Assembly (NCBI GenBank): GCA_946894095.1
Contig: OX335660.1
Location: 13,645,001 to 13,709,000 of the forward strand
DNA from: Incurvaria masculella
Taxonomy: Eukaryota > Arthropoda > Insecta > Lepidoptera > Incurvariidae
Length of the DNA: 64,000 nt
Reading direction: 5' to 3'
The position numbers were made by a program, and so were the translations under genes. Below the pieces are notes generated by a model. It had not been told where the DNA came from. It ran no database searches and saw only the letters and a program-made list of their open reading frames with translations. Below, one piece after another: positions 1 to 12,282 of this stretch. Position 1 is the stretch's first letter. Every line of letters starts with the position of its first letter.

Positions 1-653
1 TCCCCTAATGAATTAATGTTTGCTCATCAACACCTTTGATATTTCTGTCTTGAAAAAACATTTCCTAGATTTTCGAATTTCATGTCCAACAGGATGCAGT
101 CAAAAGTTTTGTGAAACCTAAATAAAAAAAATTGGGAGATACATATTTGGAAGGATTTTAAAGGAAAACAGTTTATATTAGAATTGTAAATTGAGTGAAT
201 AGATAGGGTGAAAGTTCTCTGACTCAGATTGGCTGATGCAGTGAGCCGCCAGATGTCCTCAATCTCGGCCGATAAATTACTCAACAAGAGCATGCTCATA
301 ATTTTTGAACTTGTAGCATTATTCATTCATTCGTTCTGTGATTTCACTCAGAACGTGCATGTTCGTGGCAGATACGGTTTTCCAAATTCTCATTACAAAT
401 ATCGTATAAGATAGAAATTCATAATATAGGTATCATTTTCAAAATCACAATAAATTTCAAGAAGTGTCTATTTTTTACTTTTAATTCCATTTAAGTGTTG
501 TTTTAATATGTATTAGAAGAGTCTATAAAAATGAGAAATGGTTTTAGCTCATGAACACGAACAATTTTCTAAACAAGTTCCACCTATTTTTACTGGTAAA
601 ATGGTAATATACAACAAAACATACAACATATCAAACAGAATTATGTTTTTCAG
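1..653. other. LARGE intron (3' part), no gene seen
   Basis: AT-rich intronic DNA ending in a normal acceptor (pyrimidine-rich stretch, then CAG at 651-653). Open frames here are short and carry no recognisable motif. No clear repeat was identified. Confidence 0.5.
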
Positions 654-3600
654 ATAACAGATGAGGAGGGTTCTCTGTGTGAGACGATCCACATCGCGAT
701 TGTATGCATGAGCAAGTGTATGCGACTCATGGTTCCCATGCTGAAATCACTGCTGTACCACCGCCAGAATCCTGTTCACTTCCATGTCATCGTGGACGCC
801 GCTTCAGAGCGCACCGCCAACAAGCTGTTCGAGACTTGGGACCTACCTGATGGTAATTAAGTGCCTACTAATTGGGTAATTGCAGCTCATTTTATTTTGT
901 TTGTGTGTGGTTTTTTTTTCTAAAAATTCATCTAACGCAAGATTCGAACCTACGACCTTTTGGAGCACGTATACTACAAACCAAAAATTTCAAGTTCAAA
1001 GTTATCTGCAATGTAGACATGGCTTCTTACAAAAAAAATATAAATATGGTAGGACTGTAGTTAAAATTAGCTGTAGGTCAAGACAGTAGTTCGGCTACTC
1101 AGTGTTTATTATAACTATTTGATCCATTGTGTCGAAGTTTCGGAAATGTTTTTTGTTACATATTTATGAGAATTTTGCCAGCGTTCTTTATTTTTCAGAA
1201 AACTGCTAGTCTTCGACACTGCGTTGCCTCGTTCAGTGATATAAATGAACGCAATCGGCAAAAATACTGTATATTTATATATGGCACTTAAGGTCGGCCT
1301 GTAAGCTTCTGAAAATTTCGCCTCCCATACAAACGTAGTTTACTAATCATTTGAAAAGCAATGTTCCAACTTGATTACTTGATATTTGGTATCTAATATT
1401 AGGCTACAAATATCTGTGTCTGCATGCCTTTGTTTTTTCAGTAAATGTATTCTGGGTCAAACCATAGAGAAAACAAAATTCGTATGAAGATATTCTTTTT
1501 GCTTTCATTTCATTCGGTTTGGATTTTTCAAAAAAACAAAAGCATGCAGACACAGATATTTGTTACCTGATATTAGATATTAAATATAAATTTAATTGTA
1601 ATAGCGGTTTCCAAATTATTAGTAAACTACATTTGTATGGGGAGCATAGCTTGCGGGCCGTTCTTAAGGGACTCGACCTAAATTTTTTTTAAGTAATTGG
1701 ACATGGATGGGTGTTATCATACCTACTACTGTACTAGTCCAACACCTATACTAGTCCAACACACAACACGAGAACTTGGTGCCATGCTAGGACCTTCCTT
1801 ATGTTGTACGGCTAAATTGAACTGAATAGAAAACATGGACGATATCCATTGCCTCTTCGACCATATTTCATACAATGCAATGGTACCAGAATGTGCGGAT
1901 TGAGCCTGCCTCTTACGACATGTATGAGAAGAAATACAATCAATCGGGCCACCTGTATTCCTCTTTAACTCCTAGATCCCACACAATACAAAAACTGTCA
2001 GATACCGATAAGAATAAAAAAAAAACAAAATTAAGCCAGTTTAATAATAATCCCTCGATTTTTTCCTAAGGCAGAGTCGCTCACACATCATCTACAATAA
2101 CCTATACTTTTTGCTCCCCTTGTTATCTTGTAGGTGTGTAGAGGGTTTACCTACATTGAATATCGGGAATATACCTAGGCATTACACATATATATGTCGC
2201 AGGCAATTACTAACATGGCTTTTTCCATGAAACCTAGTATATACCTAGGTAAATGCTTAGTCCAAGTTACGTTACGATTAATATTGAAAATTTCTGCTCA
2301 GTATTTTCATCCGGTTCAGGTTCCAAAATATAGTGCTGAGAAATATAACCAGCGCACCGTGGTTCACTCGTAACCAAGAAATACATGAATACCTAGAAAT
2401 GCCAACGTTAAAGGAAATGGTAAAAAAACAGTGCACAAGTTACAAGAACAGGCTTGAAAAACACACAAATAACTTAGCTATAAGTCTGTTAAAGACAAGT
2501 GACACTGTTTCCCATCTTAATCACTGGAACATCATGGACCTGGACACGAGATCGTAGACAGCACCGATAGGTGTAACTGACCAGGGAATGAGGCTTTATT
2601 ATTATTTGAAGTTGGGCTGCGAGCTTTTTAGCCCGCTGTCACTGCGACCTTTACAGATCTATTGTGACTTTTCCCTTCTAACCGTTCACCCTCAATACCT
2701 GCCTCCTTCAGTGCAGGACTTTTTGAGGTGTGATGACTTTGATATCATCTGGGTCTAGTAAGTATCCCCCAAGGATGGCATTTCTTTTATGAATTAGTGG
2801 TCCACAGTCGCACAGAAGGTGGATCGGTGTCTCCTCTTGTTCAAGACAGAACCTGCATAAATCTGTATCTGTCAACCTCATCCTGTGCAGGTGTTTGTTA
2901 AGGTTACAATGACCTGGTAGAGCTCTGGTAATTACTCTGATTGCTGAAGCATCTCCTGCAAAATAGAACCAACGGAAACCATCTGATTATGGCATCTAAT
3001 TATTATTCAAAATGCTACAAAAAAAAGTATTTTCATCTTCTCAGCCTCGATCCCCATTGCAGTGCAACTGTCGTGCTACAACCCTCGCGGTCGCATGTCG
3101 CTGGTGCAGTGGATACCCAACAGCCACTACTCGGGTGTGTTCACGCTGGTAAAGCTGCTGCTGCCTGAGATCCTGCCCCCGAGTGTTGCACGCGTCATTG
3201 TGCTGGATGCGGACCTCACTTTTGTGTCGGATTTGAGGGAGCTTTGGGACATGTTTCGCAACATGACCAGTGATCAGGTCAGTGACTAGTATCAGGGTTG
3301 ACATGCATCGAACAAAACATCTGACAATATTCAACCATTGGGTACCCTGGTACCCTATTTTTGATTTTGTATTTCTTTATGATATGCTGCATTGAACTAG
3401 ATGGAGAACAAGAACAGTTTTATTGTCCTTTCAGCAATATTTCAATAGATGCGGTGATGTCAATATGGAGAGGATAAAATCGTAACTTGACTGAATGAAG
3501 GATTTTCCTTTCAGAGAATAAGCTTTGAAGTGTGATTTTGTACAGCTTGTGATGTAAGGGTTAGAGGACTTGCCTTTCATGCGAGAGGTTATGTTTCTGA

Positions 3601-6600
3601 GTTGAATAAGTACATTTCATTACGAATACGAGCTGTGCTATGGTTTGGAACCCATATAGGTTCCCTTCCCCTACTAGGTGGCAGGGTTAAGGCACCCCGC
3701 AGGGTGCAATGCTTGGTCCAACTTTATATACTTTTTACTTTTCAACACATTAAAAAAAAGCATAATAAGCCTGTTTCCTTAATTTCAAGTGACTGACTTG
3801 ACTGTTTAATGTCAGTACATAGGCATGGTGGAGAACGAGAGTCACTGGTACCTGGATAACGACCGCTGGCCAGCACTAGGCAATGGCTACAACACCGGGG
3901 TGGTTCTATTCCACCTGCAGAGGATGCGAGAGCGTGGCGGCTGGACCCAGTTGTGGCAGGACACCGTGAGAGAAAACCTACTGAGGTGTGCAGTATGTGT
4001 GTTGTAATCAGAACTCCCAAACCTATGCTTTAACATAAAACTCTTTTTTAAATGTATCCAAGAGTTATGATTTTAAATTATCCTCCCAGTTTTATGGTGA
4101 CATATGTCATGCATGTCTATCATATAATAATACTGTAGAGATCGGAAAATATAGAAAAAACCAATATGCATTCAAGTGTCACGTATGTTTGTTATAGGCT
4201 GAAACAAACTATGCTGGGAGACCAAGATGTAGTGAATGCAATTGTAAAGAAATATCCCCATATTGTGTACAATATCAGCTGCCAGTACAATGTGCAGATG
4301 TCTACACAGACATTCGCGAAGACATGTTATGGGGAAGATTTTAGGAATGTCAAGGTAAGTTTATTGTATCGGTTTTCAAGGCTGTCCTGAAGTCACAGGA
4401 AATGTATGATTTGACAATTTTAAGAAATGCTTTCATATAGAAATCAAATAGAAATGAAAGGCATAATTTCGCACAGCGACTGCCATTAAAATGGCGAAAT
4501 CGTTTCCCTACCCCTAAACCTTGTCAGATTTTAATCACATTTTTTTTATCACTTGCGAAAGTTTCAGTTTATGTCCGTATCTCTTGATTTTTTTGTTGAC
4601 ATCTGTATTTTCAGTAAAGAAAATTTAAAATGAACGTATAAAGACAACTTTTTTTCCAATGTTTATTAGTCAATATTTTCCAATCTAAAAGGTTTATTAA
4701 AAAAATGAAAACATACAGACATAGATTTCTACAATATATTCGAGAATCCGAAAACCTAGTAAATTATCGCCCCTAGTATGGGGAATTGATAAGGTAACGA
4801 CTCTCTTAAGAAAAAATATAATAAAAAATAAGAAGTTAGGTATGGTTTGGACAAAAAATTACAATTAACCTTACTAATAAATATCTACAGAAGCTACAGA
4901 TATACAGAACCTCTCCTCCCATCCTATCCTCCTGAGAGACGCCTGTTTGGGACACAAGAGTGAGCGAACAATTTCACAACACCAGATAATAATCCATTTT
5001 TTTCTATATCCATAATTTGCAGTCCTAGATTTTTATGAATGAAAAAAAAATGCATACCTATCGTGGTTTATTTTGCTAAAGAAAACATATTGCATTCAAC
5101 TCTTTTTATCTATTGTGAGCCAATTTCCCCCGCATTCCGGTTTTTGTGCTACTTTACGACGAATTCATTTGTACCACGCAACGAATCATCATATAATCTT
5201 TGCCGTCCTATTCAGTTAATTCACTGGAACTCACCGAGCAAACACGAGATCAAGCTCCCAGATGCGGACTTCTTCCGGAGTGTACGGCGCTCCTACGTCA
5301 ACCTCGACGGAGGGTTGCTTCGTCACAAGCTGCATCGCTGCCAGCCGGAGCCACCCGTTCCCAAGGTTAACTCTACAGACTTTGCTCCTGGCCCTAACAG
5401 TATCATGACTGTCTATGTGTAAAACACAATCATGACCGCAAAGTCATGTTCATAGAAAACTGGCCAAGTGCGAGTCGAACTCACACACGAAGGGTTCTTC
5501 AAAATTTGACCCAACGAAATCAAGTTTCTTGTATGGTGGCCCCCATTCATTTTTATTTGTTTTTTATTTTTACTCTTTGTCGTTATAGCGACAACAGAAA
5601 TACACACTCTGTAAATATTTCAGTTGTCTACCTATTACGGTTGATGAGATACAGCCATGTAACAGACGGACGGACGGACAGCGGAGGCTTAGAAATAGGG
5701 TTCTGTTTGGCACCCTTTGGGCATGGAATCCTAAAAAATAACAATGTATAATGTAAAGTGGTCGAGGATCATCTGTGCTTCTGACGAAGGCCCGGATCAT
5801 GTCCCAACTAGATTTCGATCTTCAAGCGGCATCGGTAAATTCCTACATGGAAAGAGTTATATTTGGTCAGACTGGTGTGAGCTAAGATTAATGGCTTCTA
5901 TCTGTCCTCACTCCAGGAGAACAGGTCGGAGGCGTGCAGTTCGTTCCGCGCGGCGCAGCGCGCTCGGCTCCGGACGCATCTCTACTACATGGACTACGAC
6001 TACGCGGGCGCCGACAGCTGGGACGTAACGCTCGTGCTGCAGCTCTCCACCGACCGGCTGCAGTTCCTCGAGCGGCTCGTCAACTATTGGGAAGGTATAA
6101 CAGTTTGTAGACAGGGTTTACTGCACAGGCGGCTAATAGAGCTTGAACGTATTTACATAAAGACGCTTGGTAAAAGGGGGCTTGCTATCAGAGTGGTCGA
6201 CATTATGTGAAATCCGAATTAATAGTCAGGATGTGATCTCTGTTGTTTTATTATTCAATAACAATCGATAATAGTCCAGATTAACACAGAATTACAGTGA
6301 ATTAACTGGATTGAATTGGTAAGGGCGGCGAGTTTGTTACAGTGTGGCGCCCCGACCGACCACTCAACCCAAAAAGTGTCCTATCTCTCGCGACGCATGT
6401 ATTAACAGCGCCCCTTATGGCTGTTTCGCCAACCCCTGTAACGACCTCCCCCAAGTAGAACTACTTAATGTTACCAACTCTGCCGATAGATGACGATACT
6501 TTGTAGGATCAACGATAAACGATCAAAGACTTCTTTATGGAACTGAAATGTGGCGCCACTGCATCGTCGCTCCGACATACAGAAGTGATGCAATATTTGA

Positions 6601-9600
6601 AAATGAATAACTTTTGTGAAATCTATAACATAATGTTACATACACACTTACAAACCTTCACGAAGCTTTCCGGAGGGGTAATTTTTGTGATATTAAATAC
6701 CTGAAATGCGTGCAGACGTTATATGGAATAAAATTGCAGAGTAACATTAAGACATTTACGAAAGTAAACAAATCGATCTAGGTCCTGATATAATAAATTT
6801 TTAAGAACAATATGATAATTCAAAATCCTCAAAGCAGGAAACCCTCTCAATAGTTTGAATTTTCAGGTCCTCTCAGCGCGGCGATATACCTGACTGACTC
6901 CGAGGTGCCGGAGTTCGAAAGTTTCATCAATGAATGGTCCGACACGCTTAGCAGCCGGAAGAACATCGGATACCACCTGGTTTTCAAGCAGGACACGGTA
7001 TATCAATACTATACCTATTATATTACATATCTATGTACGCAGCTTAAAACTGTACATACATACATGAATAATTCAGTGAAGACTGTAATTTGATGTGTCG
7101 GTCTTGAGTCTTTGGCACCCAAGTATATGGGGTGCACGGCGCCACATAAAACTACGCCAAGATATCACGTAGAGGTTATGTTTACTGGCGAATCACAGGA
7201 AATCACATCGTCCGTATTATACATCTATTTCAAGGTGGCTATTCATATTAACTCAGCTTAGTTGGTCAAAACCTATAACCTTGAAATAAAACCGTGGCAT
7301 AGTTTTATGTGGCACCATCTGGTGGTAAAGCATCCGTCTTCCCCATTGGATTTATTTCGGTGTCCTATATAGGATAGAATTTGGACCTTCTTGAAGACAT
7401 TTTTATTGGAACGCTTCTGTGGCCTTACACTAGGAACGCTATCATACTCACAATGCTCATTTGCTCCGGCAGATGCACTATCCGGTGAACTACCTCCGCA
7501 ATGTGGCGCTGCGGAACGTGAACACGCCGTACGTGTTCCTCATGGACGTTGACTTCGTGCCGATGCGCGGCCTCTACGAGCACCTGCGCGGCGCTCTGCA
7601 GCTCGTCAACCCCGCGCCTCAGAAGAAGGTCCCGTCTTAACCTCAATTACTATTAAAAAAATTGTTTTTCCTGTTGTGCTGCCATTTGCTGGAATGGATT
7701 CAACGGCTCATGTATGTCCTCAATTTCTCAATCAGCGGGTTGCAGCATGAGACTGAATATCACCGCCTATAGCACGGATATTAGTAAAAACTTAATTACG
7801 AACCCTAGAGGATTGAAAGAAACTTCCCGCAGAAGTACCATTGGCGCGACGCCTTGCGATTCGATAAGCTGGGTTGAGCACCTCTGAGCGCGATTGTCTT
7901 CTGGATGGGTGAGCATTTTCAACCCTTGAGGTTGGCCGTGGTTCGGATTTCACATTCTCCGTTCCAAATTTTGCAAAATAAATTACGTAATATCATTGTA
8001 ATTGAAAAATATCATTAAAAAATGCATTGGTTTGTATTCAATGTATTCTGAAATGTAAATTGCAATGCCATCTGTAGACTTTTATTATCCCGATTCTATG
8101 ACGTTAGCAATATTTCCTCATCATTTACCTATGCCGTCACCGACGACCCGGGCAGGTGCTGGTGGTGGCGGCGTTCGAGAGCCAGCGGTACCGCGTGCAG
8201 CCGCCGCGCGACAAGGCGGCGCTGCTGGCGCGGCTCGGCGCGCGCGGCGACGTCGCGCCGTTCCGCGCGCGCGAGTGGCCGCCCGGCCACCGCGCCACCA
8301 ACTACACCAGATGGGTGAACGCCACGGCCCCCTACGAGGTGAGCGATTTTTTTAAGTGAGTTGTCAGTTGTCAGAGTTGCTCTATTCAAAAATATATTTT
8401 TTAAATTAGTTAGGGATATGTAGGTAAATGCCAACAAACACCTTTTTACTTTTGATAATATTAAATTGCTACTCCCTCCCTCATTTACACACACAAACAC
8501 CCTCTCATTCACATACACACCTACTCTAATTGACACTCTTCTACACACCCTTGCACACACACACACACCCGCTACTAATGTGTTAAAGGAATTTGGAAAA
8601 GGATGTACTGAAAACCAGCTTCGCAGCGTTTGCTGCGTACCAGCTGAGAGCATACCCATTCAGTGCAACACAATATAAGCCTCGAGGTCTAAATGATAAT
8701 TGTTCATTAATTATAACTTTTGCTACATTTTATTTTGCTTGATTAATTTGCTGTCTATGTATTTTCATGTGTTGTGGCTGAATAAACTGTTCGAATTTGA
8801 ATTTAAATTAATCTAGGTTGCACTAAGAACGAATATTTTATTGTATCTCCATTGTTATGTGACTTCTGGTAAGTTCTTATAAAAGACCTTGGAGTGACAA
8901 TATCACACGATCTCAAGTGGGGTGTGGTTCCCACTGAGATCATTGAAATTGTAAAGAGAAATTTCACTACTCTATATGGTTAGGAAGTCTTTTTCACACA
9001 TCACAGAGGAAGTATTTGTTGAACTCTACAATATATACATCCTCTCCATTGCAGTTGGCACTTATAACATTTCTGGGAGATTTGCAGTGTAGATCTAAGT
9101 AATTTATAATTCAAGACTTTTCACATGGCGGGTTGTTGTTAACTCGTAGTTCTTTGTTCTTTGCCTAAGACCATTCTACCAAAAATGCAAGTTTTGTATT
9201 ATATTATTAATTTGGACGAAAAAAAAATCATAACATAAAACCAGTTAAGTTTCTTTGCGGGGTCTTCTTCACTGTTTGATCAAATCCGCGGATCAATGAA
9301 ATTGTGACATGACTCAGTGTAATTAGACTACCAGAAGTTGAATCAATAAATGAAATGAAATTATCCCTGAGGTACTCCAGCCTTGATTTTGTAAAGTGAC
9401 GAAGTTCCTTCTGCTTTCATGGTTTTTGTTTTTTGCAGAACGTGTAAAGTGTCTTTTTACCAGGAGCATGGAGTCGGCAAATTCCAAGGGAAGAATAAAT
9501 CAACGAGTCGTTTGAACCCTGACAGGTGGAGTGGGCGACGGACTACGAGCCGTACCTGGTGGCGCACCGCTCGCTGCCCGCCTACGACGAGCGCTTCGCC

Positions 9601-10616
9601 GGCTTCGGCTGGAACAAGGTGTCGCACGGCGTGGAGCTGCGCGCGACCGGCCACCGCGCCGTCGTGCTGCCGGGCGCGTTCGTCGTGCACGCGCCGCACG
9701 CGCCCTCGCACGACATCACCATGTTCCGCCGCTCGCGACACTACCGCCTGTACGTATAACTCCTAGTGCAGAGAGGGCAGTCGCGCGCAACGCAAAGTGC
9801 GGTGAAACTGTCGCGACCAGCAGGCGCCGCCGCCGCCTGGGTGGCTGTGCTAAGGACCAAAGGTGCTCAGAAAAGCCAAAACCACCTCGCCTCGCGAAAC
9901 CACGTTCAGCGGGGTACCATGCCAGCGGATTTGCAAACTATCGCTGAGTTATTTTTTATTTTATTTATTCGGAGAAACAACAGTGCATTCATACATAAAA
10001 TGAATTAACAAAATAATAAAAATAAACACCAGTTACATATTCTCATAGTTGAATTTACACATGAAAACGATGCAGTCGTTGTAAAATATTAAGACAATTT
10101 TGGGCATCATATGTGCCAAAAAATAAAATTGGGTTAAAACATATATGAAATTTCCGCAGTTGAAAAGGTAAAACAAATAATAATAATAAAATAAAATTGC
10201 AGGTTTTAATGAGATTACGAGCTTATTCAAATTACGCTTGAAGACTCCCAGGTTACAGGTATGAGGAAAGGCACCCGCCGGCAGACAGTTCCATATCCTG
10301 GAACTGGTGCGGCAGAGAAATGAGTTTGAGAAACGGTTCGTTCTCAAAACTCTAATGTGGCGGCGGGTGCGTAGCCCTGCTCATAAAGGGAAGGTCCTGG
10401 CATGGTAGCAAATTCTTTCAGAATGCGGTGTGTTGTGCTAATATGACGGTAGGGTGTGGTATTGGTCAGATACTTCAAGAAAAGTCCTTGATGTTTTCCC
10501 CCAGGTGCCTGGCGCTGCTGAAGCAAGAGTTCATGGAGGACCTGAGGCGGAAGTACAACGTGACGTTGGAGGACCTGCCGGCCAAGGAGGAACGCGCGCC
10601 CGAAGACAACGGATAG
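654..10616 (+). CDS. LARGE: LARGE-type bifunctional glycosyltransferase, 3' eleven coding exons (5' end outside window)
   Basis: Coding exons: 654-852, 3063-3277, 3816-3985, 4198-4354, 5216-5365, 5917-6094, 6867-6997, 7473-7628, 8156-8338, 9526-9749, 10505-10616 (stop TAG). All junctions are AG/GT, the phases agree, and the total of 1875 nt gives 624 residues plus stop. The first part is a GT8 domain (opening CETIHIAIV, metal-binding D-A-D at residues 115-117, later [14 protein letters not shown] and IHWNSP stretches). The second part, from about residue 300, is the GT49-like domain (D-V-D at 425-427, then FGWNKV and the HAPHAPS motif). This order is diagnostic of LARGE, the Golgi xylosyl/glucuronyl-transferase that polymerises matriglycan on alpha-dystroglycan. 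The missing N-terminus should hold the cytoplasmic tail, membrane anchor and coiled coil. Exons are strikingly GC-rich against AT-rich introns, most of all 8156-8338 and 9526-9749. Introns are full of LINE, SINE and MITE remnants. No break or missing metal-binding residue was seen. LARGE rather than LARGE2 is a family-level call only. Confidence 0.93.
1292..1663. mobile_element. TTAA-flanked near-palindromic MITE, family 2
   Basis: TTAA at 1288-1291 and 1664-1667 flanks a 372-bp element with imperfect terminal inverted repeats (GGTCGGCCTGTAAGC against GAACGGCCCGCAAGC read inward). The two halves are inverted copies of each other: ATCTGTGTCTGCATGC on the left pairs with GCATGCAGACACAGAT on the right. 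A second full copy lies at 44783-45150. No ORF, so non-autonomous. The TTAA target suggests a piggyBac-type source, which is inference. Confidence 0.75.
1690..1985 (-). mobile_element. Lepidopteran SINE body, degenerate copy
   Basis: Contains the family landmarks in order: GGACATGGATGG, TTGGTGCCATGCTAGGACC, a GAACTGAATAGAAAACATGG block and CAATGCAATGGTACC. The tail side is at the left, so the element points to the minus strand. The promoter head is not recognisable. Confidence 0.7.
2290..2560 (+). mobile_element. Jockey-type LINE fragment, C-terminal end of the RT protein
   Basis: The frame 2333-2557 reads [27 protein letters not shown], then an [14 protein letters not shown] stretch. This is the typical last segment of jockey-group LINE reverse-transcriptase proteins (an APWYxRN...IHxDLxIPT pattern). 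It is a 5'-truncated relic in a LARGE intron. Confidence 0.7.
2570..2945 (-). mobile_element. I/R1-type LINE 3' fragment with Cys-rich tail
   Basis: On the minus strand, about 2935 down to 2735 reads [12 protein letters not shown], then [20 protein letters not shown] and CDCGPL. This is the Cys/His-rich segment found after the RNase H region of I/R1-group LINEs. An AATAATAATAAAG tail lies near 2595 at the left end. 5'-truncated, with stops downstream. Confidence 0.75.
3555..3720 (+). mobile_element. SINE fragment, degenerate tRNA-type head plus start of body
   Basis: Carries GAATAAGTACATTTCATTACGAATACGAGCTG and CCCTTCCCCTACTAGGTGG-like landmarks of the window's common SINE, in plus orientation and cut off after the CTAGGTGG block. 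It lies in the LARGE intron before the 3816 exon. Confidence 0.55.
5457..5740 (+). mobile_element. GGGTTCCG repeat family (CTGGCCAAGTGCGAGTCG element), copy 1
   Basis: Starts with ACTGGCCAAGTGCGAGTCGAAC and CACACGAAGGGTTC. It passes through TACGGTTGATGAGATACAGCC and the ACGGACGGACGGACAGCGGAGGC minisatellite, and ends GGCACCCTTTGGGCATGGAATCC. Six copies occur in this window. It is a well-known kind of interspersed lepidopteran repeat; class not determined. Confidence 0.75.
7130..7325. mobile_element. Short MITE with about 22-bp terminal inverted repeats
   Basis: GGCGCCACATAAAACTACGCCA at 7138-7159 is matched in inverse by TGGCATAGTTTTATGTGGCACC at 7295-7316 (two mismatches). The interior is AT-rich and has no ORF. 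It sits in the LARGE intron between exons 6867-6997 and 7473-7628. Confidence 0.6.
7838..7965 (+). mobile_element. 5S-like SINE head fragment
   Basis: Shares TTGCGATTCGATAAGCTGGG, GAGCACCTCTGAGCGCGATTG, a TCTGGATGGGTGA motif (similar to the 5S rRNA internal promoter box C) and GGCCGTGGTTCGGATTTCAC with the 23284 copy. The body is absent. Confidence 0.5.
8483..8573. repeat. CA-rich imperfect microsatellite
   Basis: Irregular ACAC/CACAC runs broken by CTCTC and TACT blocks, inside the LARGE intron after exon 8156-8338. It is low complexity and fairly old, judging from the interruptions. Confidence 0.8.
8580..9065 (+). mobile_element. Degenerate LINE remnants
   Basis: A LINE 3'-tail-like sequence ends near 8811 (AATAAACTGTTCGAATTTGAATTTAAA). 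Next to it, 8878-9060 reads [14 protein letters not shown], then after frameshifts [21 protein letters not shown], matching the post-RT segment of jockey/CR1-type proteins. It is heavily decayed. Confidence 0.45.
9880..10370 (-). mobile_element. LINE 3' fragment with a nested AT-rich insertion
   Basis: The minus strand 10347-10240 reads [24 protein letters not shown], then [13 protein letters not shown], the C-terminus of a CR1/jockey-type RT protein. Sequence at 9880-9950 and 10210-10370 also matches the element at 59610-59820. About 250 bp of AT-rich sequence at 9955-10205 separates the two halves, probably a later LINE tail insertion. Confidence 0.55.
10371..10475 (+). mobile_element. SINE tail-side fragment just before the last LARGE exon
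   Basis: Reads TGCTCATAAAGGGAAGGTCC, TGGCATGG, GGTGTGTTGTGCTAATATGACGG, which are SINE body landmarks in plus orientation. It ends about 30 bp before the acceptor of exon 10505-10616. Confidence 0.65.
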
Positions 10617-12278
10617 GCCGGAGCCCACTCGGGGTGGCGCGATGAACCTTCTTGATAAATCTATGGTTACCATTTTGGGCAGTAGAATATACGATCTTCT
10701 ATGTTTATATTGTTGGGAAACATGGAGACGTCCTGGAGATTTGTGAAGTTTTGCGGTACTACGCGTCTATGCACGCAATCCGTACAGATAATCACTTTGC
10801 GGCGAGTACACCCTGGAGGCTGCTCACGAAATTTCCTTTCACCGGTGAGTCCCTTTTGAGGGCATTTTTCTACATAGCGTAAAAACGAGTCGCCTTCAGG
10901 AAGTAACAATCACGAGAGGTGTCGGGGACACCCGGTGCGAACGATGTTCGTTTTGCTTTATGTTCTAGCGACCTGCCTGGCATCGCACGGGTTTTTCACA
11001 CAATTTCTTAACTGTCAAATGTTCTATATGTTCTGTCATCCCATAGTAGTGTGCGAAGCGAACCCCATTAATTAACACTTTTTAAGCGTCAGTCGATGGT
11101 ACCTAAGAAAAACATTCCTATGATTGCATCTGCTTTAAGAATTTGGGAACACCTGGGCAGGATTACCCGCTAGGTCCTGTAAGGATTACCATTTGGCCTA
11201 AAACGTGAAAAATGTGTATTGGAAAATTATACTACAGGCACCAAATGTATGCTCGGTCTTGCCAAAAAATGTTTAGCTAGCCTATAGCATAGACTAAAGA
11301 GCAAGGTATGGATGGCTGATATGATGAAAGGTGCTTATTTTCGCTGGTACTATGACATTTCTAACCAGCACCATCTCTCCTCACTGCCAGAACTAGTTAC
11401 ACCGTCATTAAACTAAGATTGATTCCAAATTTCGCCTATGTAGTCGGGATTAAAACGTTACATTTTAACTATAAATTAAGTAATGTAATTTTAAAAGAGA
11501 AAATATCGTTGATATTCATTGTTTTCTATTTAATGTATTCTGAAATATGAATTGCAACACCACCTGTGGACTTTAATTATTCCTCTCCAACTGACTTCAA
11601 ATGACGTTAGAGATCTATACCATTCTCTTTAATCTATACATATAGTAATGTAAGTGAATTGTGATCGATTAAATAATATTTATAAGGAGTATTGTATTAG
11701 TTTTTGCAAGATAAGACACAAATGTTTACGATCTGCTGGAAGGAGTAGTAATTTCTTCCCTCTACTCCCAAGACGAGAGGGATCTCAAATTTATTTCAAT
11801 TTCCGGTGTTAGCTCTACACGCTACCATAGCTGTGCGACCGGGGCCACACCCGTGAGTTAAAATCAGGCGATTTTTTAGATAAATACCTTCCCTCCATCG
11901 AGTTTCGAGATTGTCACTTAAATATTGGTGGAGCACTGCTGGTTCTGTTATTAAAACCATTCGCGACATTTCAGCACCCCGAAATTAGCCCATACAATCG
12001 AAATGTGCCCGTACAGGTGCACGAAATCGGGACTTTGTATAGAGTTGGGCTACTAAATGTAATCCTTTATTTATTCTGTGATGCTACCATGAAATATCGA
12101 AATACGTGGCCTAAAATGCTGGTATGGTTTGTAAGTAACCTGAATTTGAGACAAAACCCATTCTCAGTAGGTCTGAAAATATCTGAATAATTACATTCCT
12201 TATGTATGACACGTGTGAATGTTACTTCACCTAACCTAACATTATGCTGGGTGAAGTCACTAGTAAACATGCTCCATT
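10617..12278. other. Region downstream of LARGE: probable 3' UTR then intergenic
   Basis: No second gene is visible. The first part should be LARGE 3' UTR, but no confident AATAAA signal was found close to the stop. An 80-90 bp stretch at 11528-11613 (AATGTATTCTGAAAT, TTGCAACACCACCTGT, ATGACGTTAG) is a diverged copy of 8036-8115. Confidence 0.4.
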
Positions 12279-12282
12279 TTAA

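Noticed and set aside
930..970. tRNA B-box-like GGTTCGAATCTTGCG on the minus strand
   Set aside because: No matching A box or cloverleaf; at most the end of an old tRNA-derived SINE.
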